A stretch of 64,000 nucleotides of DNA, taken from the NCBI GenBank assembly GCA_021399435.1, contig JAJTUP010000040.1, positions 496,001 to 560,000 of the forward strand. The letters are read 5' to 3'. Positions 44,739 to 54,233 of this stretch are shown here, one piece after another (the first letter of the stretch is position 1; each line of letters begins with the position of its first letter). The DNA is from Diaporthe sp. PMI_573. Lineage: Eukaryota; Ascomycota; Sordariomycetes; Diaporthales; Diaporthaceae. The notes beneath the pieces were generated by a model, which saw only the letters and a list, made by a program, of their open reading frames with translations, was not told the origin of the DNA and did not search any database. The position numbers and the translations under genes are program-made.

Positions 44739-45830
44739 TTACAACGCCTTTTTCCTCGGCCGATCGTGTTCCTCTCTTGGGCATGCATCGTCTGACCCTA
44801 CCCTCATCATATCACAATGCCTTTTCCTTGGCCGACCGCGTTCCTCTTCTGAGCTTGAGCATAAATCGTTTACAGAATCGTCGAAGTCGGATTCCTCACT
44901 GTCAACATTGATCACATTCAAACCTGCTTCTCTTAGCCGCTCAGCCTTCTGGTGATCCGTGAAATACACAGAACCAAGTCGATATGTTCTCTCCTGCCCA
45001 AGCTCCTGATCGCTGGAGGGGGGAGTAGTGACCTGCTCGGTGAGTGGTGGGAGGCATGCACCTCCTGGGGCGGCCTTTCCCTGTTGATTCCATGGTCCGT
45101 CTGCCGGCGGGAGGGACTTCTTTGCAGGATCCCCAGCAGTAGGCTCTCCTGTGATTGGTTGCACGGCCAAAGTGACTGCTGGTTTACCACGCAGGGAAGC
45201 TCCTATCTGCTTCTTTGCAGCCATGTTCTCAATGCAGCACATATCATAGTGATGCTGTAGCGCCTCGTAGCTGACGTCTTCGGGTAAGTACGCTTTGGTG
45301 CCGTGGTATCCGGTAATCACGTCGTAAGGCATAAATGCACGGATGCGGTGTGTGGTTTGGTCAATCGAGAGGAGACGTGCGTCGAAGCATTGATGTAGGT
45401 GGCTCATCAGCAAGAGGCCATTTGTCGGATGCCATGTGCGTTCCCATGCCTCTCTCAAGCCAGGAACATCATCTGTTGGTGTGACGCTTTGGTCGTGGCA
45501 TGGATGAACGTTCCAGTGGGTTTGTGGGACGATATGCACAGCCTGGACAGCAGGGCCTATACCAGAGTTCCACCATGCGCTGCCTTGCCTGCTGATCTCA
45601 CAGCGAAAATCCCCGCCAGAGATAACCGACTGCCTGAACTCATTGATAATAGGGCGTGCTTCGTCGGCAGGTATGATTACCTCTGGGAACACATCGTCGT
45701 AACCAATAGGATCGTCGCTACACTTAGTGGGCGACTGACTGCGGCTCGGGGATGTAGAATGTTGGCGGAAGGATGGGTGTGGTGGTGCATTCAGTGGTTT
45801 GGATTGACGCAAACACAGCCGGGAAAACAT
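44739..45830 (-). CDS. Fungal HNH endonuclease-domain protein
   Basis: 363 residues from an ATG at 45830. The HNH-type core spans about residues 75-180: a cysteine in FRCEISRQG, the first His in AVQAVHIVPQTHW, then TNGLLLMSHLHQCFDARLLSI, which supplies the Asn and last His, followed by the strand-rich IRAFMPYDVITGYHG. This is the HNH_2-like arrangement common in fungal accessory genes. The C-terminal half is disordered, Pro-rich and then acidic/basic (SEEERGRPRKRH, a possible nuclear signal). HNH folds cleave DNA with one metal ion; substrate and role of these fungal proteins are not known. Divergent from the F-box gene with about 200 bp between starts. Confidence 0.75.
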   Translation of the reverse strand: MFSRLCLRQSKPLNAPPHPSFRQHSTSPSRSQSPTKCSDDPIGYDDVFPEVIIPADEARPIINEFRQSVISGGDFRCEISRQGSAWWNSGIGPAVQAVHIVPQTHWNVHPCHDQSVTPTDDVPGLREAWERTWHPTNGLLLMSHLHQCFDARLLSIDQTTHRIRAFMPYDVITGYHGTKAYLPEDVSYEALQHHYDMCCIENMAAKKQIGASLRGKPAVTLAVQPITGEPTAGDPAKKSLPPADGPWNQQGKAAPGGACLPPLTEQVTTPPSSDQELGQERTYRLGSVYFTDHQKAERLREAGLNVINVDSEESDFDDSVNDLCSSSEEERGRPRKRHCDMMRVGSDDACPREEHDRPRKKAL

Positions 45831-46035
45831 CGGGCATGACGCGACCTAGGCATACGTCATATGTACCGACCAAGTTGCCAGGGTTACCTAAGTAAACAAT
45901 CCACATCAAAATGGTTATTTAGTCATTAATTCGCATTTCTCCTCCGTTCTGCCAGTGTGTTCAATAGGACGACTAGCATAAGCTGCGATATCGTTTAAAC
46001 TCTACCGAAAAATCAGTCCACATTCGTCATCCCCA

Positions 46036-46791
46036 ATGTACGCACAGTGGCCCTTTCACCTAGAAGATTGCCAGAGCAAGCATGCTCCTGCTCAGTGGGA
46101 TACGTTCAGGATCCCACTACAGGTATGCTAGATCTGCGTCTAAACAAATTGGTAACGCTTGTGCTGAGGAAAGCAGCTTCTCGAACAGCCACATCCGATT
46201 CAGTTATCGGGGCTCCTAGCGTTGCCTAATGAGCTGCTGCTTCAAATCTTGATGCACGTTGATCCAGTCGGTCAATTGTTCCTGGCACTTACATGCAAGC
46301 GGCTGCTTGTTGTCTCCTCGATGACAGCCACAACGATTCCTTCTGCGCCCAAGCATCGCGCTTATCGCCTGGATTGCTCTGCAATGGTCGCACTCCTACA
46401 TGTTGTACGGCCATTGGACGCTCGGGGGCGTTTGAAGAAGTCTTGGGCGCCATGTTGCATTTGTTATCGATATCGGCCCAAGCGGAAGAGCTGCTGGAAA
46501 GGTGTACAAAAGCGTTACGCGAAAGAGATGGCTTGCGGGATTCTGGTCGGTTACGACTCGATTGTTCAGTCGTGGAGCGAAAAGCATTCGTCCTCATACC
46601 AATGTCCAGATTGCTGGTGTGAAGAACGTATGAACAAGTACGGGCATTTGGTGAATTAGGAGGATACAGGCTAGAAAAACACAGTCACGAGCGGAGTGTG
46701 CATTATTTTGGACGATTTGATAACGATGTAGAGGTAATCGGCAATTTCGTATCGAGGCTCTCCCTTTGGCTTGAGAGACTGGTAAGTGCCT
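46036..46791 (+). pseudogene. F-box protein, two or more exons, with a frameshift near the end
   Basis: Exon 1 46036-46122 (MYAQWPFHLEDCQSKHAPAQ...), 81-nt intron 46123-46203 with GTATGC donor, exon 2 from 46204 in phase. The F-box is LSGLLALPNELLLQILMHVD followed by PVGQLFLALTCKRLL. Downstream are Cys pairs (CCICYRY, CPDCWCEE). The open frame stops at 46659, but the +1 frame continues with ELGGYRLEKHSHERSVHYFG and NFVSRLSLWLERL up to a GTAAGT donor at 46792, so one base seems missing near 46640. F-box proteins recruit substrates to SCF ubiquitin ligases through Skp1. The target here is unknown. Confidence 0.6.
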
Positions 46792-47269
46792 GTAAGGGAG
46801 GTGATGGACAAGCACATGTCCGACGCCTTGTGAAACATTCTCGAGGGATAAGTTCATGCTGAATGGAGACCAAAGGGAAGCCAGCCTCGAGCATTTTTTG
46901 AGAATGGGACTGGGAACATTACACCTCATCCCACCCTCAAAACAAAGAGTTATGCTGGACGCTGAGTAGGGCCTTATGTCAGGTATTAGCGGCAGCCAGC
47001 GCTGTGATGGAGATCCACGTACGATAAGTCGGGTCGCGTACCAAGCGCCCCGCCCGGGGTATCTGCCACGGGCAAAAATGGTGTACATCTTTTGCTGACT
47101 CATCGCCGGTTACCACCCCGATCGCATTCTCCCTCGCCTCATCGAAGTCATATTCAGTCGCAATGGTTTTGGTGGGAAACGCTGGGATGTGGCGGGGGTT
47201 TGGTGCTCATTGCTCTTGCAGTGGAAGCGGGGCAACACACGGCTATCTCCCCTTAGGAGGGCCCCCTAC

Positions 47270-47968
47270 TTACTGGGCTCCTGACAGATATACAGCAGAT
47301 TGAAGCCGGTAGGGGGCAGCATTCACCTCACCTGGGTTGACAGGAGCCCCTGGCGGGGAGGGCGCAAGCTCGCTATATGACGGGGGAGCTGTCTTGGGCA
47401 CTGGGATGCAAAGCTCGCTACCCTCCAGCACCTTGCCGCCTGCACCCCCATACAAACCCTGCAGTTCGGCAGCTGCACCGATGGCTTTCAGGTTCCGGGC
47501 GGCAATAGCGTCACAAAGAGGCCGGAGTTGAGCCTTGCACAGGGTTGCGTGCGTCCAATATACACTGAAATAAGTCGCCTGGGCAAGAAGTTTCAGGGAG
47601 TCCAGCTTTTCCCCGTGACCCCTGTTTTGCGGCGCCAGTGAGACCGACGGCGCAACCATATCAGCAGGCCGGGTCAGGCCGAACCGCAAGCAGCTCGGAC
47701 TCGGGCCCAGCTTTCCCCTGACGAGATCCTGTACCGCGCTAGGGACATCGTAGCTCAGGGATGTGATTCGGTCGGGATGTATGTAGAGAAAGAGGGGTGT
47801 CTTGGCGCTGTTGGAGCCCGCAGCCTTCAGCCCGACTGGTGCGCGGATCTTGAAGAAGGCCGCCCCAGAAGCAGCGTCGAAGCGTATTCCGAAGGTGACT
47901 TGGCGCGACGGGTCTGTGTCCCCGTGGTACAGATAATGCGACTCAGAATCGACTCCGATCCATTCCAC
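47270..47968 (-). CDS. Uncharacterised fungal protein, probably C-terminally truncated
   Basis: 232 residues from an ATG at 47968. The sequence has a conserved style: PLFLYIHPDRITSLSYDVPS, CLRFGLTRPADMVAPS, EKLDSLKLLAQATYFSVYWT, LQGLYGGAGGKVLEGSELCI, then a Pro-rich APPSYSELAPSPPGAP. I associate this with a widespread family of uncharacterised Pezizomycotina proteins that are usually longer, with a basic C-terminal part missing here. Begins with a beta-rich N-terminal domain. No catalytic motif. Composition is GC-normal and the frame is undamaged. Confidence 0.5.
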   Translation of the reverse strand: MEWIGVDSESHYLYHGDTDPSRQVTFGIRFDAASGAAFFKIRAPVGLKAAGSNSAKTPLFLYIHPDRITSLSYDVPSAVQDLVRGKLGPSPSCLRFGLTRPADMVAPSVSLAPQNRGHGEKLDSLKLLAQATYFSVYWTHATLCKAQLRPLCDAIAARNLKAIGAAAELQGLYGGAGGKVLEGSELCIPVPKTAPPSYSELAPSPPGAPVNPGEVNAAPYRLQSAVYLSGAQ

Positions 47969-48110
47969 AACAGCTGGACTCTGTCAATATCGAAGTTCGC
48001 TGAGGTGGACGAAGGCGGCGTTTCGGCCATGGAATCCCTCGGCTGGAAACGCTATTCGCACCATCCCGACGGGGCTGGTCTTCAACACCTTTTCGCTACA
48101 TTGCTTAACT

Positions 48111-48410
48111 GACTCAACCACCGGGACCGTGAAATGGTCCAACTGCAGCGGCACGGACTCTCAGGTCTGGAAGGTCAAGCCGGACGGGCACGTCAGTAGC
48201 CTGCTGAGCCCCAAGGCGTGTCTGACTGTCGGTACAAAGGGTCAGCTTGCATCTCGGGAGTCAGGGTGTGCTGTCGGGAAGGAGAACAGATGGGATTACT
48301 TCATCTCGGGAAACCTGATAAATGCCGCGTCCGGGCTGTGTCTCACTGAGGACCAGGCTGCTGCTGGTGGATATACGACTGCGACGGTGGCGGGTTGCCG
48401 GTACCTGACG
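48111..48410 (+). pseudogene. Ricin-type beta-trefoil (CBM13-like) lectin fragment
   Basis: In one frame: VKWSNCSGTDSQVWKV (the Q-x-W signature of the trefoil), SLLSPKACLTVGTKGQL, NRWDYFISGNLINAASGLCL and TEDQAAAGGYTTATVAGC. Two of three subdomains are visible. No signal peptide, start codon or partner domain is present upstream, and downstream the frame runs into the antisense of the hAT tail at about 48413. Such domains bind galactose-type sugars in secreted fungal hydrolases. This is a non-toxic carbohydrate-binding module relic, not a ricin A-chain-like enzyme. Confidence 0.55.
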
Positions 48411-48996
48411 AACGAGCAGGTCGTGGCTCTGGCTGTGGGAGTGGCCTCCGCAATACTTGGGCCATCGAGATGGTACGCGCGTCCAGTCTGTTCCTGCATG
48501 GCGCCACCATACGCCCTGCCCCAGAAAAGAGACGCTCACACTCCGCTGACATCGACTGTATCGTAAGAAAATCGAGAGCCATTCGGGAGAGGCGCGGATA
48601 TCGGAGTCTCTTCTCGTGCCAGTATGCAATCGGATCGGTGACCATACGGTCCGTCTTTTCTCTCGTCTGTTGCCACACTTCGTATTCGTCGTCAAACTCG
48701 AAGGCGTTATTGTCAGGGTTTCCTCCACGGTGAAATATCCCATGATTCAGAACCCAGTCCTCATCCTTCCCTTGCATCAACATTGCTGTGGTGACTTTCA
48801 GGTCGTCGAAGCTCCACTTCCGATCCAACATTTTGAGCTTCAAACCATCTTGCCCGAAATCGCTGACCACTCTTGGTTTCGACGCCTCTATCTCGGCGAC
48901 CCATCGTATGAGTAGATCGTCATCTGCCAGACGGCCACCGAGTAATTTTAATGCTTTTGAGATCCCAACAAAATTCTCGAAGTTTGGAGGAGCCAT
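48343..48996 (-). pseudogene. hAT dimerisation domain fused to an unrecognised N-terminal part
   Basis: 217 codons from an ATG at 48996. Residues about 125-185 are a good hAT C-terminal block: DPIAYWHEKRLRYPRLSRMA, SMSAECERLFSGAGRMVAPC, RNRLDARTISMAQVLR. The first ~90 residues (NFVGISKALKLLGGRLADDD, ASKPRVVSDFGQDGLKLKML) do not look like hAT and read as a different protein. The last 30 residues run into the antisense of the lectin fragment. Either a chimera made by rearrangement or a partly domesticated hAT; the intact ATG-initiated frame over the junction is notable. Confidence 0.5.
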
Positions 48997-49014
48997 GGCC
49001 GAACAATATACCAG

Positions 49015-49929
49015 ATGGACCTGGTCCTTGGTCGTCTGTTTGAGATTGTAGTAGCTCTGGAGCAGAGCTTCGGTACGGACCCTGTGGTCCTCAAGTTGTC
49101 CAAGTGCGGTCTTGCTGGAGAGCTGGAAATCCCCGGACTCCCTCCTGGAATGGTTGCTATTACGCCATCAACAGTACAGTTGGACACAGGCCTTAAGTTG
49201 ACTACTAAGCAAGTGAGCAGAACAGGCTGCATGATTGCACCAGCCTTTGCAATGACAGACATGAAAGGCCAAGGGATGACGACGGAGAAGGTCTTGGCCC
49301 AGCTTCGAGGTCGACAGAGGAGACAAGATTCGGACTGGGCAAAATGTGATTTCATGAGCGCTTACGTGCAGCTATCAAGAGCAACGTCTTGGGATGGTAT
49401 TTGGCTTGCGAGTGAACCTCGAAGGGAAGATTTCCTTGAAAATAGGATTCCAGAAGATTTCGCTGCTGGAGTCTGTGAACTAGAGGTGCGATCTGAGACA
49501 ACAATCAGCGCATTCTTACAAGCCGACCAAACTCATGAGGAACAAAGGTGGATTTCATGGTGGCAGGCTATTCCAGAGACAACCGGCCGTCAGGAAAGTG
49601 TGCGAAACGATCAGAGTCAGGATCACATTGATAGTTTGACCGCTGTTGAATGTCAGCAGGATGTGGAAATGGCAACCAGGTATGAAAGGGATCATCTAAG
49701 GTGGTCTGAACAAACCAACATCACGCCTAGCTCTTTACGCTTACTTCATGGACACAGATATGATCAGAGTCAAGATCAACTTATTATGGGCGAAAATCCT
49801 GTACCGACGCGGTATAGTCATTCGCAACAGTTTGGTTCACAAGAAGCACGTCAAAATCTTGTGGTTGATCGGGCAAGAGAGCGACGAATTCGAAAACACG
49901 TATGGAGGAGAACAGTCCATAATTCATAA
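49015..49929 (+). pseudogene. PIF1-like helicase, C-terminal region (Helitron-type or free-standing)
   Basis: 304 open codons. PGMVAITPSTVQLDTGLKLT, IAPAFAMTDMKGQGMTTEKV and MSAYVQLSRATSWDGIWLA correspond to the final helicase motifs of the PIF1/RecD group (the 'aitv.ksQG.t...v' and 'yvalSR....gl.l' blocks). Motifs I-III with the Walker A lysine are missing, so no ATPase activity is possible. The last ~140 residues are low-complexity, Gln/Arg-rich. Fungal genomes carry many such pieces from Helitrons or related helicase genes; without a RepHel or Helitron end the source is undecided. It starts within 20 bp of the chimeric hAT gene on the other strand. Confidence 0.6.
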
Positions 49930-49976
49930 GGGCGTTTGCAATATTATACTTCATAGCCTGACCATGCCATCGTACG

Positions 49977-50961
49977 TTAATATACATTTGATTCATCAAC
50001 AGATCTGTCAGAAGCTCCTTCAGCTATGGCAACTATTGATTTAGGCGCCGAGGAGTAGTAGTCCACGAGAGTTAAGACTGAGCTTAGCCGCTTTGCGAAA
50101 TTATCTATTTCAAGGTTCAACTCAGCAATGGTTGCGCTGATCTCATCTGTATCGAGATCAGCGATGAAACCATATTCTGGCTGGACTCTTTTCAACCATT
50201 CCTCAAAACCGTCCGGTGGTCCAAGTCGTCTAAGTTGACATAAATAAATTTGTCTATCCAGCCGATGTAGTTGAGATAGCAGGAGGCTTTTCTTAATGCT
50301 CAGATTACTACCTTCTGACGCGATCGAGTTGACTATGTCAGGAGGGAACTGGATTGGTAGAGTTATTGATGGTTGTGAATTTCGGTTTCGGTTTCCTCGT
50401 ACTCGTACACTATAATCTAATTAATGCAACTCGGTAATTAGCTGTCTGATCAGACTATTATGGATGTATTTACTAGTACCTACTCTCTCTAAAAGAGCAT
50501 TTTGAACCAAGACCATTATAATAGCAATTGGCACAAGCTCCTTGGGTTGTGCGGTCCACGTCAGGGTGATCAGTCACGACACATTCTGCCCATAGACCGT
50601 GTCCTTGTCGGCAGGTCCTGCACCGTCGTCTCGAGGATTCACCACTTATTTGTATAAAGAGGGCAAGAACATTTTGAGTTTTCTTGAGGCTGAAGGCGGC
50701 AGCTCGCTTTGGGTTGGGATTTGGAGTCAGCGGCCGTTTAACAGCTGCGGCTTCTAGCGGAGTAGCGGATGTAGGTATTGAAAAATCGAAGGATGAAGGG
50801 AGTAGGTTTTGCTGTAAAGCATATCGTTTGCAACCTGTAGATTTGAAGTATCGTTAATATCTGATTCTAATGTAATTAAATTGAACATGTTGTGAATTGC
50901 AGGCGTGGCTGGTGACGTGGAACATACTTGTAGCGATGGCGTCATTGACCTCTAACGACAT
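49977..50961 (-). CDS. DUF3716-like cysteine-rich fungal protein, three exons
   Basis: Exon 1 50961-50928 (MSLEVNDAIAT), intron 1 93 nt (GTATGT donor, CTACAG acceptor), exon 2 50834-50480, intron 2 70 nt (50479-50410), exon 3 50409-49977. All phases agree and the total is 822 nt, 273 residues, no stops. Exon 2 ends with the cysteine domain: RCRTCRQGHGLWAECVVTD, then GACANCYYNGLGSKCSFRE, six cysteines as C-x2-C-x9-C and C-x2-C-x8-C, the arrangement I know from the fungal DUF3716 family. Exon 3 has a helical region (LSIKKSLLLSQLHRLDRQIY, FEEWLKRVQPEYGFIADLDT). Zinc binding is likely; function unknown in the family. The weak reading-frame track of single ORFs hides this gene. Confidence 0.65.
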
Positions 50962-51529
50962 TACTGCAATGCAGCATACGACATCCCATGCGAATAGGTA
51001 GAATAATCTATGGTTTCCTGATCATCAGTCATGAATTAAGGGCAGTAGTTTGATGGAGTATCTGATGATGATGATAAAGGGCGTGCAATATTAGTGCTGG
51101 AGATTTGGAGACGGCAGAAACCAAGTAAGGAGAAGGAGGAAAATGTGAACTGCACATGGTGAGGAGTAGATGTTTCAGTACTGTAGTATAATGGGACGTA
51201 AGCAAATCCACCAATGAAAGCCACCCGCATGTCAGAGCAGATCAGAGCCGGCGGCAAATCTCGGTAACTCTAAAAGCGGCAAAAAAGGAGGAATGCTGCT
51301 AACAGCAGCTCACATTAAACTATCAAAGTACTTCATAGCCATAACTTCATATAATTATCTCCTTCCATTTACCAGCCAGAAGAGACAACTGAGCTATGTT
51401 AAATGGTTTCATATGATGACGAGCGAGGATCATTCCCTGGCATAAAAAGGACGTCCACAGCCTAAACCGGCTGATCAGTAAAATGCTGCAAAGCGGCCTT
51501 CTGAGGTCTAATCATTAGAGGCCGGACTG
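50962..51529. other. Intergenic region
   Basis: Upstream sequence of the DUF3716-like gene, AT-rich; no coding sequence recognised. Confidence 0.4.
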
Positions 51530-51800
51530 GGGATGATAGCTTCTGAGGGTCAAATGAGTTGTGATTAGACATGGCTGATCAGAGCCAGCGGGTACATCTG
51601 AAAGCCATATGGAAAGCAGGTAAGAAGCGTCTGAGAGTCGAATGAGTTGTAGTCAGGCATAGCTGATCAGAGCCGTCAGGTACATGTGAAAGCCATATGG
51701 AAAGCAGGTAAGAAGCTTCTAAGAGTTAAAAAATATGTAATTAGACGTAGCTAACCAGAGCCCTCGGGCATATCCAAAAGCCGTACGGAAACCAGGTAAG
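51530..51800 (+). repeat. 88-bp tandem repeat, about three copies
   Basis: The markers GCTGATCAGAGCC (about 51574), GCTGATCAGAGCC (51662) and GCTAACCAGAGCC (51750) are 88 bp apart. Each unit ends GCCATATGGAAAGCAGGTAAG or a close variant. The third copy is more diverged. Confidence 0.85.
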
Positions 51801-51888
51801 AAGGAGAACCACCGTCTAGGTCAAATCTAGCCGGCAGGTGGCAAAAAAAGCCAAGAGTGACAGCTGGCTGACAGGCGGCGAATCGCCA

Positions 51889-51927
51889 AGACTGATAAGG
51901 GCGATAAGCACTGATAAGGGCGATAAG
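51889..51927 (+). repeat. 19-bp direct duplication
   Basis: ACTGATAAGGGCGATAAGC occurs twice in tandem. A further short TACGTACGTACGTAC tract lies at about 52029-52044. Confidence 0.8.
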
Positions 51928-52073
51928 CAAAGTTGCCTATTTGGGAAGAGGGGCCCTCTGGATTTCCTCGGGTACTAAGAGCTTGAATTCTTCAAGCCAC
52001 ATAGTACATGTACGTACATTTTCTTCCTGTACGTACGTACGTACAACAAGGTTGTACAAACTGTACAACATCA

Positions 52074-52540
52074 CTACTTGGTGCGCCTCTTGAAGTGTTC
52101 CCAAATCACGTTCACCCTGTCTGTGGCTGATTGGATGGTCTGCTCCATCCACGGGCCCATGGACCTGAAGAAGGACTCGTAGATACTGTCAGCCCCGACA
52201 TGTTCGGCTCTCTCCTGTTCAAGCTTGGCGAGTCTCCGGCAAAGCTTGGCCCGCAGCAGTAGTGTCAGCTCCGGCTTGAGATGCCCCACGACCTTGGTCA
52301 TGAGCTGGGCAAGGACGATGGCGATGATTGATTTGTACATGGCCCGGCCACTTTCGTAACCCAAGGACACAATCAATTGGCGCTGAACCGCGACACGCAG
52401 AACGAGCCAGAATGGATGACGTCGGAACGGAAGGGTCGACCCGGTTCTGCTCTGGACTTCAATGTTGATGTCGTCTCGGGCTCTCTTTCGAAACTTGTCA
52501 ACGTGGAGGGTCTCGCCAAGCTTCCGGATCATTGTCGGAT
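52074..52540 (-). pseudogene. Fragment of a giant DUF6606-like fungal protein
   Basis: From about 52540 downward the frame reads ETLHVDKFRKRARDDINIEV, FRRHPFWLVLRVAVQRQLIV, RAMYKSIIAIVLAQLMTKVV, LLLRAKLCRRLAKLEQERAE and ESFFRSMGPWMEQ. The 'f.RsP.WLllRValq' plus 'YK.fm...la' plus 'aKl.RRl.KL' order is that of the N-terminal region of very large fungal DUF6606-type proteins. The fragment stops at 52074; coding character reappears in another frame to about 51940 (WLEEFKLLVPEEIQRAPLPK). Its upstream edge is fused to LINE ORF1 near 52500-52560. Confidence 0.4.
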
Positions 52541-53631
52541 GTATCAGATGAAGCGATGCGAAATAGCAACTTGAAACCCGCAACAGATTTGACAGAGAAG
52601 ACTTTAAAGGGCTTACAGTGGGCCGGCAGTTTTCCCGTCTGTGCCTCGACCTCCTCCACGATATGGTCTGCTGTATTCACGATCTCACCTGGGGCCAGGA
52701 GCCCTCGGAATGTCCACGGTACCTCTGGCACTGCATAATTGAACCATTTTTCAGGCCTGCCGACCCTAGCCGCCCCAAGAAGGGATTGGAGCTTCTGAAG
52801 AGGCTCCGGGCTGAGGAGCCCGTCCCGGACTGCTGGGGAGGCAGTCCGAACGGCGTACCCAGTTGGCGTGGGCCTGACGTCTGGTACATCTGCGAGCCGG
52901 AGATTAAACTCCTTACAGATAAGCGAGCGTACTTCGAATGGTTCGCGCCGTGGTGTACCGCCGCGGCCTTCATCTGTGTCTAGTGCAATGAGCACCCGTA
53001 GGTCTTCCTTCGGGGGTTTCGGGGTCGCCGAGGTAACCGATGTCTTATTACCCGATGGCGCGCCGGAGCGCGTTGAGACACGTGTTCCCCATGAGCTTGT
53101 TGGGGGCGGGGTGGTCGCCGCTATGTCCGCCCAGGAGACTGACCTGCTCGCCGGCTGGGCTCGGGGCTGTCCCGATGGGCCCTCCACTGGAGAGGAGTTG
53201 CTCGCCACCCGCACCGGGGCGTAGACTTGTCCGCCGCTGGCAGCAAACACATGGGTATTGAGGTGCCCTAGCATAGCCGTGACTAGAGCTCGTGCCTCCC
53301 GACGATGTTCCTTCTGGTGTTCACCCGCCCAGGAGGAAACAAAGTTATCCATCGCACTAGCCAGTGCCTCAAGAACGTCCTTCTGGAGGGTGGCTCGTCG
53401 TACAAGTTCATCTAGCTGGGGCGCGAGGGACCGGACAGCTGTATTGTCGTCTGCGCGCTCCTTCTGGGGGAGGGCGACTCGCGGGGGGGCCTGGACATCG
53501 GTGGTCCTGGTCCTTTTGGCGCGCGGTAAATTGTTGGGGGTGGGTAGTCCCGGGGGGCGCGTATGTTCGCCCACCGTCTCCTGGGGCTGCCGGGTCGCCT
53601 GTGTAGGCGTTATCGGGGGATCCTCACCCAT
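52498..53631 (-). pseudogene. LINE (Tad1-like) ORF1, 5' part
   Basis: 377 codons from an ATG at 53631 (MGEDPPITPTQATRQPQETV). Pro/Ser-rich N-terminus, a helical middle (LVRRATLQKDVLEALASAMD), then the conserved ORF1 core: KEDLRVLIALDTDE, EVRSLICKEFNLRLADVPDV, PEKWFNYAVPEVPWTFRGL. The CCHC knuckles expected after the core and the whole ORF2 (endonuclease, reverse transcriptase) are missing because the element is broken near 52500. Internally intact, so either recent or under low decay. The high C+G content matches the coding part of fungal Tad1 LINEs. Confidence 0.7.
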
Positions 53632-53778
53632 TCTGCTGGTGGGCAGGAGGAGAGGTTGACGCGTTTCCGCGCGGTTCTCGAGGGCTTGTTAAGCAAATGT
53701 ATGTGGTAAGCGTGGCGGCACTAACACGGGGCGTGCCAAGAGAGTTTTTGTCGGGAAGGTGGTGTGTGGTGCTGAGGA

Positions 53779-53931
53779 GGCGGTCCGCAGCGGACCGCCT
53801 CAACGACGATGTGGCAACTGCGGCAAGACTGGGCATAATGCAAGAACTTGTGAGAAAGATGTAGAAGAGTCTATTCCATCAGATTCTGAGTGTATAATAG
53901 TACATTCTTAAGCGGTCCGCGGCGGACCGCC
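53779..53931 (+). mobile_element. 153-bp pogo/Fot-derived mini-element with palindromic ends
   Basis: The left end is GGCGGTCCGC-A-GCGGACCGCC and the right end GCGGTCCGC-G-GCGGACCGC: each end is itself a palindrome and together they are inverted repeats. Between them, at about 53803-53907, is the last part of a transposase: CGNCGKTGHNARTCEKDVEE ending CIIVHS and a stop. The element is thus an internal-deletion derivative keeping only its ends and the zinc-knuckle tail. No clear TA duplication is seen at the edges. Confidence 0.65.
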
Positions 53932-53979
53932 CAAATAGTTGGTCTGGCTGGTATAGATTGAGGTTAATCCTGCATGGCT

Positions 53980-54233
53980 AAAATGCTCCATTTTGGTGGG
54001 GAAGCCGATTTTCCCACCAAAAGTCGTCCACTTCGGACTGGCACTGCAGCCACGCCAACCACTCTAAATTAATGAAATTAATTGAAATAAGCAATTAAGA
54101 ACAGTTGGCACCAATTGGTGCCAAATTCAATTGACCCTTTTTGCCCTGGGTGGGTGCTGGGGTTGGCTAAAGTTGGTTGTTTACCTAAAAATCGCTCGCT
54201 GGGTGATATGGCTCGCTGGGTGATAAACCACGT
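53980..54233 (-). mobile_element. Terminus of pogo/Fot-type element, copy A
   Basis: On the minus strand from 54233: ACGTGGTTTATCACCCAGC, a second CATATCACCCAGC, then the internal palindrome TTGGCACCAATTGGTGCCAA and GCAGTGCCAGTC. A TA lies directly outside the end. It aligns over about 250 bp with copies at 55776 and 63658. Only the 5' untranslated end is kept. Confidence 0.8.

Noticed and set aside
42128..45830. Secondary-metabolite gene cluster around the MFS gene
   Set aside because: No PKS, NRPS, terpene synthase, P450 or tailoring enzyme lies within the neighbouring 10 kb on either side.
48111..48410. Ricin-like toxin
   Set aside because: Only a sugar-binding beta-trefoil fragment is present; there is no A-chain-like enzymatic domain, and such modules are common in harmless fungal hydrolases.
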